From: Opisthorchis felineus
Lineage: Eukaryota; Platyhelminthes; Trematoda; Opisthorchiida; Opisthorchiidae
Assembly: GCA_004794785.1 (NCBI GenBank)
Contig: SJOL01006480.1
Location: forward strand, 553,791 to 617,790
Direction: 5' to 3'
DNA: 64,000 nucleotides
Shown piece after piece: positions 1-12,741 of this stretch. The translations under genes were made by a program, and so were the position numbers. How positions within the stretch are numbered: position 1 is the first letter of the stretch; each line of letters opens with the position of its first letter. The notes under the pieces are model-generated. The model saw only the letters and a program-made list of their open reading frames with translations. It was not told where the DNA came from and made no database searches.

Positions 1-311
1 ACTCCTACATGTGTATAATTATTGCACACCTGTATACATTTTATGCGCGCTCCCACGTTCAGTTTCTTAACTCCCGTCATGCCATTTACCTGCGTGGGCA
101 GTCCGGTGGCCTCAAACCTCAGTGGTTTAGGAGTTGCTTTAGGACGAAACCTTTTTCTCAAAATAGGCATGTCCTCGTGCAAGAAACTCCCAGAGTTCAC
201 CGTCTCAGCTCGAAGACGCAATCCTTTCTGGCAACCGGCAGATAATATTTATCCATCCTTATTTTTTTATCTAACTAAACAATGGTTTCCGGTTGAAGGT
301 ATTGATGTTAG

Positions 312-830
312 TGTTGTTTATTCCCAACTGGCTGGTGGCATGCCTTCAGTCGCAAACATAATGGTACGGTCAGAATAAGGGGAGGATGGACGTCAGTTTT
401 CGGTGCTCAGGAATGCACGGAAGAGGAACAGGCACATGAGTGGTGGGCATTATCCGGCGCAGATGGGGTCAGACCCAAATTGGCACCATCTAAATGCAGT
501 GGATATGAGGGACAGACTAACACAGTTATGTCTTTTACGGTGAAAAAACGTGCCAAATTGAAGCAAGATCAGATCACTACAATTCAAAGGTGTTGGACAA
601 CAACACAAAATAGACGACATAACCAATGGTTTCTACCTGACACGTGATAAGAAACTGTAAATTGCGGAAAACAAGAAACCAGAACAGCAAATCTGAAGAA
701 ACAGGAGTATTTCAGTGATCCGGCCAGCCAAATTGAGCTAAAACTAAAAACCATTGCTGAGTGTGCGTGGCCTTGGACATTTAAGTTATTAGCCAGGGTC
801 ACGAAAAGCGTAAGTGGGAATGATGTGGTA
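312..830 (-). mobile_element. Rep-A dispersed repeat, copy 1
   Basis: Read on the minus strand, this ends with CAGTTGGGAATAAAC (plus 316-331), the 3' signature shared by copies near 5.87, 8.35, 19.15 and 20.81 kb. An AATAAA is embedded in the signature, and most copies end in short ATT-type repeats, as expected of a retroposed 3' end. The block at 720-800 matches the 'GTGACCCTG...AGGTCACTCA...GGCAATGG' block of the copies at 6.1 and 20.55 kb. No open frame is convincing. The class (LINE 3' end or non-autonomous retroposon) is inferred; the family is not one I can name. Confidence 0.5.
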
Positions 831-3639
831 GAGGAATTTACAGCTGGGATAAATGGCACCTAGTGTCACAGAATCACGGTGCATGGTGAAACCGGATGGA
901 CTTACTGGTTGGCTCTTAGAGTGGAGTCAGGTATAAAATCTTCCTGGGAGGGTTAGATAGGACCGAGCGCGAACAGTAAAGATAACCGCTGAGTTTGTGG
1001 GGGTACAAACTGAAAGTGTACCGAGACGGTTAGGTCCAAGGAGATTGTAGATTGTAATGAACTCGTCCCACAGGTGAGTGGGGCCAGGTAAGCAGTGTGT
1101 TTGTATTTGCAGCTAGGATTCTGAGCGGGTGAGATGAAGCAGTCTGGAGTATGGGGACAATAGTCGCGGGTGTGCCATTAGACCGTGTATGGCAGCACAG
1201 TGCCATCGTCGCGCTGACATACTTCGGTTCCTGGACAGCTCATTAACAGACGTCATGGGTGAGGTTACCGGATCGAAAATGTGTGGTTCTGTAACAGAGG
1301 GTTTTTTTGGTTATCCAAGGAGACTTACACAGGTAGAACAATGCCGATGTAGGGTAACCGGTAATTTTAGTTCAGTTGGGGTTCCGTGTCGAGGGGACTG
1401 GGCGTGCTCGACAGCCGGAGCGATCGAAACAGCCACTGCCGAAGATCGGAGTTTGGGAAAATGAGAGAATGGGTTTAAATAAGTGAAGCCCCGTAAGTGT
1501 AGGGGAGATATCAAATATCAATATCAATATTAAATAATCAATAATAGAAAATAACTTAAAGTGTATTACAGTTAGGGGGTGAAAACAAGCTGTAAACGAG
1601 CCAGGATGGGAGTTAATTTGTGCTGAGCAACCTAGAGACCAAGGACTTACTAACCTTGCCAATACGAACCCAATGCACTACAAGAGGCAGTCAGTATAAG
1701 AGTGCCTTCATTTTGGCGACCACGAAGTTCACTCAAACAGCAATGCAAGAAGACAGGATTGGTGGTCAGTGGGTGTCTCGTGTTTTTGCACCGAGCGTCA
1801 GACGATCGGCAGGCGTAAGGCCAGGACGAGAGAGTATTTGCGTAAAGCATTGTCAGGGTAGGGAGTTAGCCGATATGGTAACAGGCAAGGAAGATGTTGA
1901 TTGGCCTTTTTGTAGGGCAGCTTTAGGGTAAGTTAGGGGGCGGTTGTAGTCCACAGTTCTGTTCGAGTTCCATAAGAAGGACTCCTTTGTGCAAAGACGT
2001 GGTGTGAAAAGGGAAAGCACACACAATGAATGGTGGGAATAGAACTTTCGGGATATCAGACAAGTACTAGTTTAACCATATGTTGTTAAGTTATCTGAAA
2101 AGTGCTGTAAGTTGGGTGGGGAAGTTAAGGTAAGTTCATAAGTCACAATTCCACAATCAATGCTGTAAGCTTCAATGAAAAATTTGTGCATGGTGATAGA
2201 GCTACGTAGGCACTAGCTTTGAACGCTAGTAGTGAAGGATTAGGAATTTCATGTTTTATTTTCGTTTATGTGTGACAACTCCCCGGAGCAGCATAGGGAC
2301 GCCTATGATATGTTTGGCTGACGAAGTGGACTTGGTGTGGCGCAACCCCAACTAAGACAAAGGTGGCTGCATCTTTGCACGTCGATATGAGCCATAGGCG
2401 TCGGAGAACCCTTTCTTCCCATCCCATGTATTTTGTAACAAAAGGCAGTTATTCTTCGGCTGAATTTCATACGTTGCCAGATGAATGAAAACCGGGACAA
2501 GCCACACCCTTTAGCTACAAACAGCAAACAGCGGTGGTCTTTTATGGACTTACTGAATTAAAGTCCAGGCTCAGAACCACCAACGATGTGCGAAGCACGC
2601 ATGCTACTGGAGGGGTGCTGGTATACGAATGCCCCACGGTGCAAAGCAATAGGGCAACCCCGCTTGCAGGAAGAACCCAACCACCACTGGAGGTTTTCAT
2701 CCCTCATGCATGTATCAGATCCGCAAATTGGTTAGTCAACAAGCAGTCATAATTGCGGCTTGAGCATTAACAAACAGCTCCAGCTACCAGATATTTTGTC
2801 TGTTCCGGGGAAACGCCGAGCCAGTAAAACAGCTCAGTCAGTTCTAACAAGCAATCAAGAAACAGCCGCTGGAACGGGCAGGTGACGGAGTAAGCAAATG
2901 GTAGAAAAAGCTACCATTGCAACAATTGGAATAGAATAGAGATGTTCAGAGAGTGTGAACTATGGCTGAACGATGATGGAGCGTTAGTGTGAGCTACTAT
3001 GTCAAGCGAGGGTGCACTACAATGTTGTGTGTGATTGATAGACTGAGGTGCCCATGAGAATCTCATCCATTGCGCACCGTCAGGCCAATAACTTTTGTGG
3101 GCGTATACTGCGCTCTCAGAAATGAGAAACTCTGACTTCTGTTATGTTAGCAAGAGCTAGGCAAAACAAACCTCCAGGCATTGAAAGGTGTTGACAGAAT
3201 AATCAAGGGCAGGGACCCGGTCAGAAGGAACAAGGAATAGGTTGTATGAGCAAAAAGCCGGACCAGTAATCCATCATACTAAAATCAGACGGGACCTTAA
3301 ATGGCACCAGCTGCTCAAGGCAAATCAAGGAGACAGCAGGATAAGATAAAGGAATCCTCAAAATTTTGTCCACTTACTCTACCGCCGTCAAACTCAAAGG
3401 TGCTTTGGACCCCAGCCGTAAATTAGGCCGGAGACAGTTGAATATCAAATGGGGAGGCAGCGGCTTCACAAGTAAGTCATCTACGGGCCGCAAAAAGTAT
3501 GATGGTGTGTGCTATTTCGAAGCTGTTCAGAGCAGCCGTCTGAACCATAGTGGTTTAAGGCCTAAGATTATACAGTGAGAGCGGCAGGAGAGAGGATCGG
3601 ACTGTTTGGGGAACTTTTTTTTTGAATGAATGCTGAACG
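831..3639. other. No gene recognised; old repeat-like DNA
   Basis: No supported coding exon, RNA gene or intact mobile element. A stretch at 1195-1270 resembles 6880-6960 (both contain CATGGGTGAGG downstream of a TCGCG...CTGGACAGC block). That suggests another diverged dispersed repeat, possibly a longer version of Rep-A, because both lie upstream of Rep-A copies in the same orientation. Short open frames here have no recognisable motifs. Confidence 0.4.
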
Positions 3640-4400
3640 CTTTCAAGTACCAGCTTGCAACTTTTGGTGTAAAGGGAAGAGGATGCAGGAAAGAATTAAA
3701 TGCTTGTTAGCGTTGGAAAACCAGGGGGTATCCGGTAGGTTGTAATAACCCAGCACAAATTTAAATGAATCAGGAATAAAGTGTTCACAGGAGACAATAC
3801 GAGACAAGTCAGCAGTTAAGGCAGCGGAGGGGCTAGTAGTAGACAGCTGCAACCTACTTGTTCAAGTCAATTGGTCAGTTCTGTAGAGATCCGGATGGCC
3901 TCTGGAATCACTTTGAGGTTAGAATATTCAACAAAGTTTGCGCGGAGTTCTGATTTAGAATAAATAGCACAGCCGCTTCCCCTTTTGATTTTCTTGTCAC
4001 AGCGGTAGACATTATAGCCAGAGTTTAAAATAGCGTGTCCGGAGTCACAATTGAGAGCCATGCTTCAGTCACACAAATCAGACGTGGTCGTGCAATGGCA
4101 CCCGTGCTCGGAACTTACGGACTTCTGGCAGTAAAGGCTTTATTGATACGCTCATTGGCAGGCGAGGCATACTGATTAAGAAGCTGGTAACCTCGCTTAC
4201 GGTAGAGTTTGGCACCAGAGGGAAGAGAGGCGGAGAGCTGCGGGTACCTGAGGTGGAGTTGAGTGGGCTTGTTTTCGAGGCCGATCAAGGTATGCTTAAC
4301 ACTGGTGGTGGACGGGTGGATGGTGGGCAAAGTAGGTGTGAACCCACGGCGGAGGTTAGAGAATGGGGCTCAAAATTGGTAAGGGAATGTCTTTGTGAGG
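3640..4400 (-). pseudogene. CR1-type LINE fragment, endonuclease region, decayed
   Basis: Minus-strand translation shows the N-terminal part of a CR1-type apurinic endonuclease. There is a segment resembling the usual 'names/nodes' start region, then ICVTEAWL (about 4059-4085), whose E is the family's catalytic glutamate. This is followed by GYNVYRCDKK and GCAIYSKSEL, corresponding to the conserved 'GY.vyR.DR..kGGGvaiy' block. Frameshifts and stops interrupt it repeatedly and no reverse transcriptase follows, so it is a dead, truncated copy. LINE identity is firm; the limits are approximate and sequence up to about 5.4 kb on the same strand could be its 5' region. Confidence 0.65.
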
Positions 4401-5854
4401 GGTACTTGCAGATGAAGTGAGAGTTGCCAGCCATGCAGTCTCCCGCATCGTCAGGAGGTGCGAAAGTTTATATGGTTCAGAAAGAAGTGATTGGTGTTTA
4501 GGGGTGGGTGGCAGCCGAAAATGGTGCTAAGGTGGAACAAAAATGGGTTCAAAGGAAGGTGAAAGTAGATAGAGGCAAAAGCTAGCCGTCGGCTGCTGCG
4601 GACACGAGGTTTCACCAATAACATGGTACACGTGGTTTGATGCACTCATCGGGCAATTAAGAGAGAGTCGGAGTAAAGTCGAGTTGCCTCCTGAAGGAAG
4701 AGGGATAGGGCTTCGGGTATTCATTCCAGGAAGCGTTACTTAGCCAGGCTTTGACGGTGAATGCTTGAGTCCGAAGACGTATTTTAAAGGAGGTGAAACA
4801 TGGACAGAAAGCACGTCAGGGGGTCTGCGGCGGGAGAAAGTGCTGCTATTGACTGGTGCAGGCATTGATATTGTTAGATGTGTCGTCTCAGTCACTTTAG
4901 GAGCCACAGAGAGTTCAACTGGGTTGATGGAGACGTTCGTAGTTTTTAAGGCTGGTACAGCAATACGCCCAGTAGTGGGAGCAATGGAGGTCTCGGAAGG
5001 CTGAGGCCATAAGCTAGCGAAGTGGCTGATGTGGGTTACGTACTGAAAGCAATCACATAGCGCTGGGAATATGAGGGTACCATGGAAACGTCTACGAAAG
5101 TACTACCGGTTGATGGAAAAACATATTTAAGGAGGACAGCATATGGGACCAGGTTTACAGGGGGGAAATTTGGTCAACAGTTTGTAATGTGGCGTCCGTG
5201 AGTTTCACTCACATATGCGTCAGCATAGCGCACTCTTGTGGAGTTGGTCATTTCTTTGATCGCATGGGATTTCTGGGTAAATAGTTGGCCGGTGAGATCG
5301 ATTTGGCCGACCCGAGGTGGGACATGATGGTTGGTCTGAAAATTGGTGAGATTTGGAGCCAACAAATGCTCATGCGTGGCAGCAGGAGGCAAGGCCGGCG
5401 CTTCAAATTTTATTTAGTGTGTGTGCCCACGTTTTTAGTAGTGTGTGGATAATAATATTTTATTTCCTTTTGATCACAGCTATGTTGTTGCCCCGATTCT
5501 AGGGTGGTAAGGCCCAGTCTTTTCGCTTCGGGCTATCCACGTGTATATGGGCGAGGAAATTATTGACCGATCTGGGTCTACGAGCTTAGGGGTTCCCATT
5601 GGTGCACAAACCTATGGAGCCCATCAAACGTATCGAACGTGCGACGGCGAATGTACCACGGGACAAGCCTACGTTTGTCCCTCCTTGGAAACACGAATAG
5701 GCTACATGTCTTGGCCCAGCAACCACTAGCGCGGGTCCGCTGTTCCGGTCCGCCGAAATCTTTTCTCTATCAGCTTATCCTGTCCATTAACCCAATAATT
5801 TTTTGGTGGCTACTCGGTTCTACACTTCAAGAACTCTTCACCCGCCCAAAGAAC
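4401..5854. other. No gene recognised
   Basis: Possible 5' untranslated or ORF1 region of the adjacent minus-strand CR1 fragment. A minus-strand open frame (5174-5392) is proline- and asparagine-rich at its start but carries no zinc knuckle or other motif. Nothing else is supportable. Confidence 0.3.
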
Positions 5855-6170
5855 TAATACTAATGGGTTTATTTCCCAGCTTGTAGGGAACGTGCAGATT
5901 GCGGCATGATCGGACCGGTACAACCTAAACGCGACAGGCAACAACACAACGGGGAGGAAGGTACAACCAACGAGACATGCTTATTACGTGAAAAGCCACC
6001 GCAGTTGTGGGAACCGAAAAAACTAGGACAATGGGCATGAGGTACGACCAGTTCAAAGATGAAGCCGGCTGACATGGACTAAAACTGAAAACCATTGCCG
6101 GTCATGAGTGACCTTGGGCGATCGAGTGAATGGTCAGGGTCACAAAAAATAAAATTGAGCCGAGCCTTAG
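5855..6170 (-). mobile_element. Rep-A dispersed repeat, copy 2
   Basis: This is the reverse complement of about 20.55-20.83 kb. Both copies contain the same blocks in order (GTGACCCTG.CCATT, AGGTCACTCAT, CCGGCAATGGTTT, CAGTTTTAGT, the GCCGGCTTCATCTTTGAACT stretch, ATTGTCCTAGTTTTTTCGGT, then GCTGGGAAATAAACC). Copies this long in opposite orientations show a true interspersed family. The short open frame inside it is preserved only because the copies are similar; there is no known protein motif. Confidence 0.65.
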
Positions 6171-7794
6171 ACGCACACCCAAAAATTCTCTGAAACCATA
6201 GGTCGGAGGAGGGGATTTTTAACACACAGTTTTAGTATTTGATGGTATTAATTCAAGCCCCTAAGATCTCGTCATGCTGCCGCAGTTTTGCTGGAAGTTG
6301 TTTAAACGTACTCAAGACCAACTGTGGGCCCGGAATTCATATTTTAATGGCTGCCACTGGCTTCGCATTACGCGTCCGTGAAGACGGTGGGAAATTTTGT
6401 GGAGAATCCGGTTTCTTCACATGATTCCTTCCGTTTCCTTCTGTTTCCTTCTGTATTGGATCTGGAAATAATCTGAAAGCTACATGAACAATAGCTACGC
6501 CTTCTATGTTCACGCCAACTCAAAATGGACCAGCTATCCGTGAAGTGTATAGGGGAAATTTTCTATCGTTTCGGCAGGCATCCAAGGAATTCGTCACAAG
6601 TAGTGAGTTGTTTTTTTCATGAGGCTCAACACGCGCTATACCGGGAGCACGGCAAGGTTCTATCTTCAACGGTATACCAATCTATTGATAGTGCCGTTGA
6701 AAGAACTAGCGGGTTTATGGGCAGAACAAGCAGACAGTATAATAGGATGGCCAGTGCTTTGAAGTTTTGGAAAAACTTCAACGGATTGGGACAGTCTTGT
6801 GGGCGCACGTAACGATCTGTCCGGAAATATTAGGGAAATGTCGGACTACGGGCAAGCCATTAGATTGGGTATGGCAATCGCTGTACCCTCATCGCGACGC
6901 CGCACCTGGGCTCTTGGACAGCCCCGTACATGAACATCATGGGTGAGGCGGTTGGGGTTCTCATGGTAGTTAGGATTGGTCAAGGAATCGTATCAAATTA
7001 AGACCAGCATTGTTCAAGGATATTGTTGGGCCCGTCGAGGGCGCCTGGTGGTTCACTGCTCCTATTCGAACGAAGCAGTAAGAGAGCCGAGTCTACATTG
7101 GGGACCCAAAATAGGAAGAAGTGCCAGAAAGTTCTGGTAGAGGACACTATGGTATGACCTAGACTGCAGCCCGAAATAGCAAGCAGCCAAAAGTTGTCAC
7201 AATTTCTACCTACTGCAGTGAGGCGAAAATGCCCGATTTCAAAAACGGTAATCAATATTCAGGTTCAGGTAATAGGTGTGCAATCGATGCGAACGGGTGT
7301 GGGCATATGTGATTATAAGGGCTTTGCATTGGCTTAATTGTGCGCAACTAAGGTTGTTCGGAGGTTACAGGGACATGAAATCAGAGAAAAACGTGGGTGC
7401 GTTGTAGTGTTGCGTGTTTGTAAGATGAGGTGACCTCAGAGTGGCGCAGTGACAGTCTAAAGAAAAGAGTGGAGCTTTGCAAAACGACTTGCCTCTGAGG
7501 CGTCATACCGCGCGTATTCAATGAGTCTTTTAGCATGCTAACAATGAAGTTTTTTATTCATAGGGGGATTGCCCGAGATATATGCTACAACCAGGGCAAG
7601 CTGAGGCCGGAAACACTGGCGTCCGACAAAAGTTGTTTCCATTATAGTTTTCCCTTCCTTCATTGCAGAAGGCAGATATGAGAGATGAGATGGGATAATG
7701 GGACAACGCAGAGATGTGTTCTGAACCCCGGTTTTTAAATATCTTCTGATGAAAATCTAGTCGGTATCTTCTTCTTCATCATCTTCGAAGAGGA
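6171..7794. other. No gene recognised
   Basis: Diverged repeat-like DNA. Apart from the 6880-6960 similarity to 1195-1270, I see no motif, RNA gene or structured repeat. Open frames are short and lack splice-bounded coding character. Confidence 0.35.
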
Positions 7795-7880
7795 GGAGAA
7801 GGCGCTGGTGTTTTTGGATGAACTGACCAAAGTCATCCCGTCCTTTGGTGTGCACTTTAACCCAAAAAGTGTAAGGTTAT
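7795..7880 (+). pseudogene. RTE LINE reverse-transcriptase scrap
   Basis: The plus frame reads VFLDELTKVIPSFGVHFNPK, the helix that follows the YADD box in RTE-type reverse transcriptases. Only about 28 residues are preserved. It abuts a CR1 scrap at 7891, so this is a junction of two unrelated LINE remnants. Confidence 0.5.
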
Positions 7881-7890
7881 AATAATAATG

Positions 7891-7938
7891 TTTATTCTGA
7901 AGCGAGCCATCCTAGACCACCTTACATTCAACAACTTN
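7891..7938 (+). pseudogene. CR1 LINE reverse-transcriptase scrap
   Basis: The frame reads ILKRAILDHLTFNN, matching residue for residue the minus-strand CR1 element at about 24.32-24.36 kb. The match ends at the ambiguous base N (7938). An ATAATAATAATG tract immediately precedes it. Confidence 0.6.
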
Positions 7939-8319
7939 AGGCCAGGAGGCCTCAGCGGTGGTTTTAGGTTTTAGTCCAACTTGACCGGCTGGATGACGCC
8001 AACTATGCTGCTTCACCAGATCTGATATTCTGGTTCATCATTTTCAACCATTTACACTTTTCTTGTCATGTCTCAAACAGGAAGCCTCTTGTTTTGCCCT
8101 CCCTCGCTTTGTTTTTGCCCGCCACCTGCAAATCCTACCGACCTGATCTTGCTCGATGTTCTCTCCAAGAGAAGCATAGTAACTGCGCCTCCATGCCCGT
8201 GCCGGTTTAGTGATGACCACGTCTACATCGGATAATGCCCCCGTCTATGACGCTGTCCCTTTTCCCAAAACCCCTGTACCCAAAATCCCCACCAGTCATG
8301 CCTTTATTTGGACTGTACC

Positions 8320-8376
8320 TGATGATCATGCCTGACGGCATGCCACCCACAAGTTGGGAATAAACATCATTATTCC
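8320..8376 (+). mobile_element. Rep-A 3' end, copy 3
   Basis: GGCATGCCACCCACAAGTTGGGAATAAACATCATTATT matches the 3' terminus of the Rep-A family, including the AATAAA and ATT-type tail. The body upstream is too diverged to delimit. Confidence 0.5.
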
Positions 8377-8974
8377 ATTAGTACAGTTATGGGCCGTCGT
8401 CGGCCATTGTATTAGGTTACCGTGCATAGGTGAGGCCTGTCAATCAGCGCCGCACACAGACACGGGCCTAACAGTTGCGATAAGTAGTCGAGGTGAGCGA
8501 CAACGGCTACCGTTATCATAGTGACCGCTTTATGACCTGTTCCACCTGTGAAATGTCCTATTCCTACTAGGAATGATATCGCTGTGTTGGTAATTTACCT
8601 AGAGTTATTTCCTAACGCTGTATTGTCCACAGGCTGGTTATGCATATCTGGGAAATGGGATCATCCACAGAGATGGCCCTCGTAACTCCACCGCAAAACT
8701 CATGCTGTTTTCCCACAATGTTGTACTTAAATGAAGCTGAGCTCCATAGAAAAATGTGTTGTAACGAAGTTCGAAGAACAAAATCATCTCAATTGTTAAA
8801 TCTGAGGAGCATAAAACAAACAAACAAACGTCCGTGACCGATTTTCCTGGGTGGGAGTTGAATAGGAACTTCTGCATGTGTAAGTTCACCCTTAAAGAAC
8901 ACCGAAGAACGCCAAAATATGCCGGAGAGTGGTATTGTGATTTATCCCTCGTAAACCGGTAACAAAATACGAAT
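8377..8974. other. No gene recognised
   Basis: Nothing supportable beyond a short (ACAA)n-like run near 8815. Confidence 0.3.
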
Positions 8975-9230
8975 CGGTGATGGTCCGTGACCTTGACATT
9001 TCACTCACTTAAACAAAATGCTATGGGCAATATATCACCGGAAGGTGCAAACGGATTAGGCTAACTCCCTGTGAAAATGGCAACTCGAAAACCCTATAGT
9101 TTCGGCGAAGATAATTTGGGTGTGCTTCTAGTGAGCGGCCCAAAATGTAAATGAAGATGGAAGAATTCGAAGTGGAGACAAATGGCAAGTTTTGTCTCAA
9201 AAATGCGGTTTAAAATGAAACACTTACCTG
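8975..9230 (-). mobile_element. Rep-A internal segment, copy 4
   Basis: The minus strand carries GACAAAACTTGCCATTTGTC, then TCCACTTCGAATTCTTCCAT, matching 20.46-20.53 kb almost exactly. Further on is a diverged AAGGTCACGG block. The terminal TTGGGAATAAAC is absent, so this copy is truncated or too eroded at its 3' end. Confidence 0.5.
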
Positions 9231-12019
9231 TGGCTTCTCTGCAAAAGCATAACGAGCTTATCCCTTCTTGTTATACCTCATAATCCTGGGATGCAAACCG
9301 CTATTTCTCCCTGCTGCGAAAAGTTCTATTTCACTATGCCCATTGACGCCTTCCATATCCCCGGATGTTAATTCAGCTATTCAAGGTCACTTGCTGCCAA
9401 AAAATGTTTTCTGCTTCAGCTCACTTCCGTGGAATCTCTATCACTGAATTGCTCGTATCTATCCGGCCTCGATGTTTTGGTGTTTTTTGTCTAACGCGGC
9501 TTACTGTTGCTTTTCAAATAATGGACAAATTATCTTGGATTTGCGCTCCCCTCCGTTGTATCATTGCCCCTGGGTTCGAAATGTACTGTCTTGACCAGGT
9601 CGTAGTTGGTAGGTTATCCACAAGCGGGGTAATAAACGTGTCGTTGCTGCCAGGATAACCCCCAAAAATCTTCGGGTTCCAATGGTGTTCGCCCTGTTTT
9701 TTGGAGGTGATGGCACATATTATCATTCTTTCATTCACTTTTCCTTGCGATCGGTTATCTCCAGACAGAGGTGGTTTGGCGCTGGAGAAGAATACATGTA
9801 ATTAAAATACGCAATGGCGGAGGTCGATCCAATCTGATAAACGGCCAACCGTTCGGTCTGATATATATGCTGTTAAAAACAATAGAAGAGACCATCGGTA
9901 ATATAATCTACAGGCGTCTGATCTGTTCGGATATCCCGGTTAAATGCGTCACTGACCCCTGGTTTTTGGTACTTCGACCGGACTTAAGCGAGGCAGCTAA
10001 CCCCGGAGAAGGCATCGCTCTCTATTAGCCAAATTTTAGTGTTCTAATATAGACTAAATAATCTCAGGAAAAATAGGAAAATTTTTTGAAGGACCGAATT
10101 TTTCGTATTGTTGTGGAGAAGTTCGTTCAAGCGTTACAATCGACACGGGGGTCTTCAGGAGCCGAGGGCTGGGGCTTCTTCTTTTTCAGTTTTTACGTAA
10201 ATGCTGTCTGACACGTGACAGAAACTTTGACCTCCCGAAACTGCTTAGGATCTTAGGGCAGTCTGCTTTAAATATACACCCACGGATCGATGTTAGGAGA
10301 TATGCAGTTGACACCGCAGCCAGAAACTTATCGCGGGGGCTGCTTCTCGATACAGTAGGTGTTGTAACCTCTTGGCGTTTAGTGTTAAAGTAGATGAATT
10401 TTGAGTTTGTCGTCTTAGAAACTACGTAGGGCAGACGGTGGTCCTCAATAAGTTTCACTGCCAATGAATGTTAGGATTGCGGCCGCCAAGCACGGTGCCT
10501 ATCAGTAGTAATGATGTTATAACCTATAGAAGAGCATGATGTGACATGCGTAGGGTTTGTGCCACGGCGAATGTATGAAAATGGAGCAAAGAAAGAACAA
10601 ATGGACAAAAAAATGGAGAAAAGTATCAAAAATACAAAAAGATGAAAAATGGAAAAAGACTGTAACATGAGAACAGACGGAATGATGTGGAACATGTTGG
10701 CCTCTAAATTTTTGTCTGCTGCAATCATATAGCGCATCTGATTTCCGGACAAGAATCTGAAAAATTTTAGGCGTCCGCTGTGTCGCCGCATGCTAGTTGA
10801 GCTTTGTTGTATTGAGGACCACACCTTCGGATTAAGTTGAAACAGCGTTTAAATGCTTGTCCACGGACTCTCTGCTTGTTTCACGGAATTTCTGATCACT
10901 GTCACTGCGTTCAGCGGCCGTTAGTAATGGAGCTTAGAGAGAACCGAATAACATCATACTTCCGTGACTCCGATATCTAGGCTGACCATCAGATCATTTT
11001 TTCTGACTAACTTAAAAGGTGAAAGGTAAGATGGCTTTGTACCTTAAAACGGCTCTGCCCACTCACTTTGTCCTCTCTAACACTACACTTGCACCATTTT
11101 GCGATGCACTGTGGAGCCAGGTTCAGCTACGCGGGGCCGATTGTCTTCATTTCGGAGGCGTTTACTCCTGTCTTCTAAGTCTGGCGGAAGGGAACGGGTC
11201 TTAATGCAAGTAGTTGGGTTGATGATTTTCAATCATTCTTGCGCCCCTTTTGCTGGTGAACTTTCGGATGTCATGTACAGAGTAGTCAAAGCTTGGCATC
11301 GGCACTGTTTCAGGTTGTGTAGGTGAGTGATTCGGGCTCAGCTCGTGTACGCACTCAACAAATATCGCTCACACCAACTACCACACCCACGGTATCCGGT
11401 TATCACAAGTGAAGGATACCTCGTTGATCAAACGACAGGGCTCACTTAAACACATTAATTTCGTCCGCTACTGGACAAGAAACCTTGAACTCCAAAATTG
11501 CAACTCTCACAGTATCGCATATTTCTATAGCCGGTGGGAACCAGAACCAGCTTCACCGGGGGCGATCTACATGCCTACTATTCCTCAAGTTCTAAAAGCT
11601 AATGCAGTGTTTATGCCGAGGGAACGGGCGCGCAGTCAACCAAACCGAAACCTGCCTGGGAAGGTTCGGCGTCTTTCAACAACCAGAACCAAACTAACCC
11701 TCAAAACGAAAACTACAGAGGACAGGGGACGGGCTGCTTTTTTATATGGTGTGGAACAACTCCAACCCGAACAAAGATAACAGAACTCGTTGTATTGTAC
11801 AACGATACGTATCCTGACAAAACATTTGCATGTGACACTATCAGCGCGACATCCTTCTCCTTGCCCCACGATGGCCAGCGTCCTTCTTCCTGATGGGTAG
11901 CGAGCGTTAAACCAGTCCACAAATCAAGTGGCCGCACGTCGTCCAGTAGCCATGGGCCTTTTATCCTCAATAGCACACTGTGCACCGCAATGGAAGGCAT
12001 TTCGGAGGGTGCCATTATC
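9231..12019. other. No gene recognised
   Basis: No coding exon, RNA or clear repeat. 10030-10110 is AT-rich and 10560-10680 is strongly purine-rich on the plus strand (many GAAAA/GGAAAA runs). The latter explains the hydrophobic-looking reverse-strand reading there, which is not evidence for a membrane protein. Confidence 0.35.
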
Positions 12020-12274
12020 ACTAACTTGAGACCTTAGGCGCAAGACCGATTTTTCCCGAACGGTTGTTTATGTTGAGTATGTTTGTGCAATACAGGCCGA
12101 ACTCAGGGGAATTATATCAGACCATATGTGTTTCGGTTTTTCAAAAGCGTTCGATTGAGTTTCATACGACTCACTACCCCAGGATCCTAAAGCCCGTGGG
12201 ATTCACAAGGGAATTCTGTGTTGGATCAGCGGATTACCCCGAGTGAAATATAAATTAACCTACTCTTCTGCTCT
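12020..12274 (+). pseudogene. CR1 LINE, left half, split by an RTE insertion
   Basis: The plus frame reads ...RGIISDHM then FGFSKAFD (about 12135-12155), the conserved F-S-K-A-F-D box of CR1 reverse transcriptases. It continues with a decayed 'L..KL...GI.G.IL.WI' region up to 12274. The reading resumes at 16352 with the next conserved box (GTVLGP). Removing the intervening TSD-bounded RTE brings the two halves together in the order expected of one RT domain. Several stops make it non-functional. Confidence 0.65.
12262..12274 (+). repeat. Target-site duplication, left copy
   Basis: ACTCTTCTGCTCT at 12262-12274 is repeated exactly at 16352-16364, immediately after the 3' tail of the RTE element. 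It defines the 5' boundary of the insertion as 12275. Confidence 0.85.
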
Positions 12275-12741
12275 CCAGGCCTAAAGCTGTCACCTTGTCG
12301 TAGTGGTTGGGCTTCTGTGCTGCAATGATCCTGCGGGCCATACTGGCTGGAACTCAGTTCCTAGAGGTTAAGCCGTGCCAGGAAGGCCAACGGGGGGCAG
12401 CCCGACGAAAAACAGCGAGTCCCCGTACTGTGAGTAATCGTATTACGGGGTGGTCTGGAGATAAAGTCGTACAGTCCTCTGAGATATGTGTGCAAAAGCA
12501 GTAAGGCGTTTTCCTCAGGCGACCAGCGTGTTCATATTTATGGAAGCAGCGATGCTGCCTTCCCCCGCGGAAGGACGGGCTAGAAAAGGCAGGCCCTAAA
12601 AACCGCACACTCCGATCGCCAACGGTTGAACGTGACCGCCGGCGCATTATCCAATACGGTCGAAATGCTTTTAAAACCAAAGGGTCTGGTGCTGCTCAAA
12701 AGGCACCTGCTTTATGCAGCCGCATCAAGAATGAGGCAGTG

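Noticed and set aside
10471..10824. Hydrophobic minus-strand open frame suggesting a membrane protein
   Set aside because: The plus strand here is a purine-rich GAAA-type stretch, so the reverse reading is automatically rich in F, L, I and S; low complexity, not a gene.
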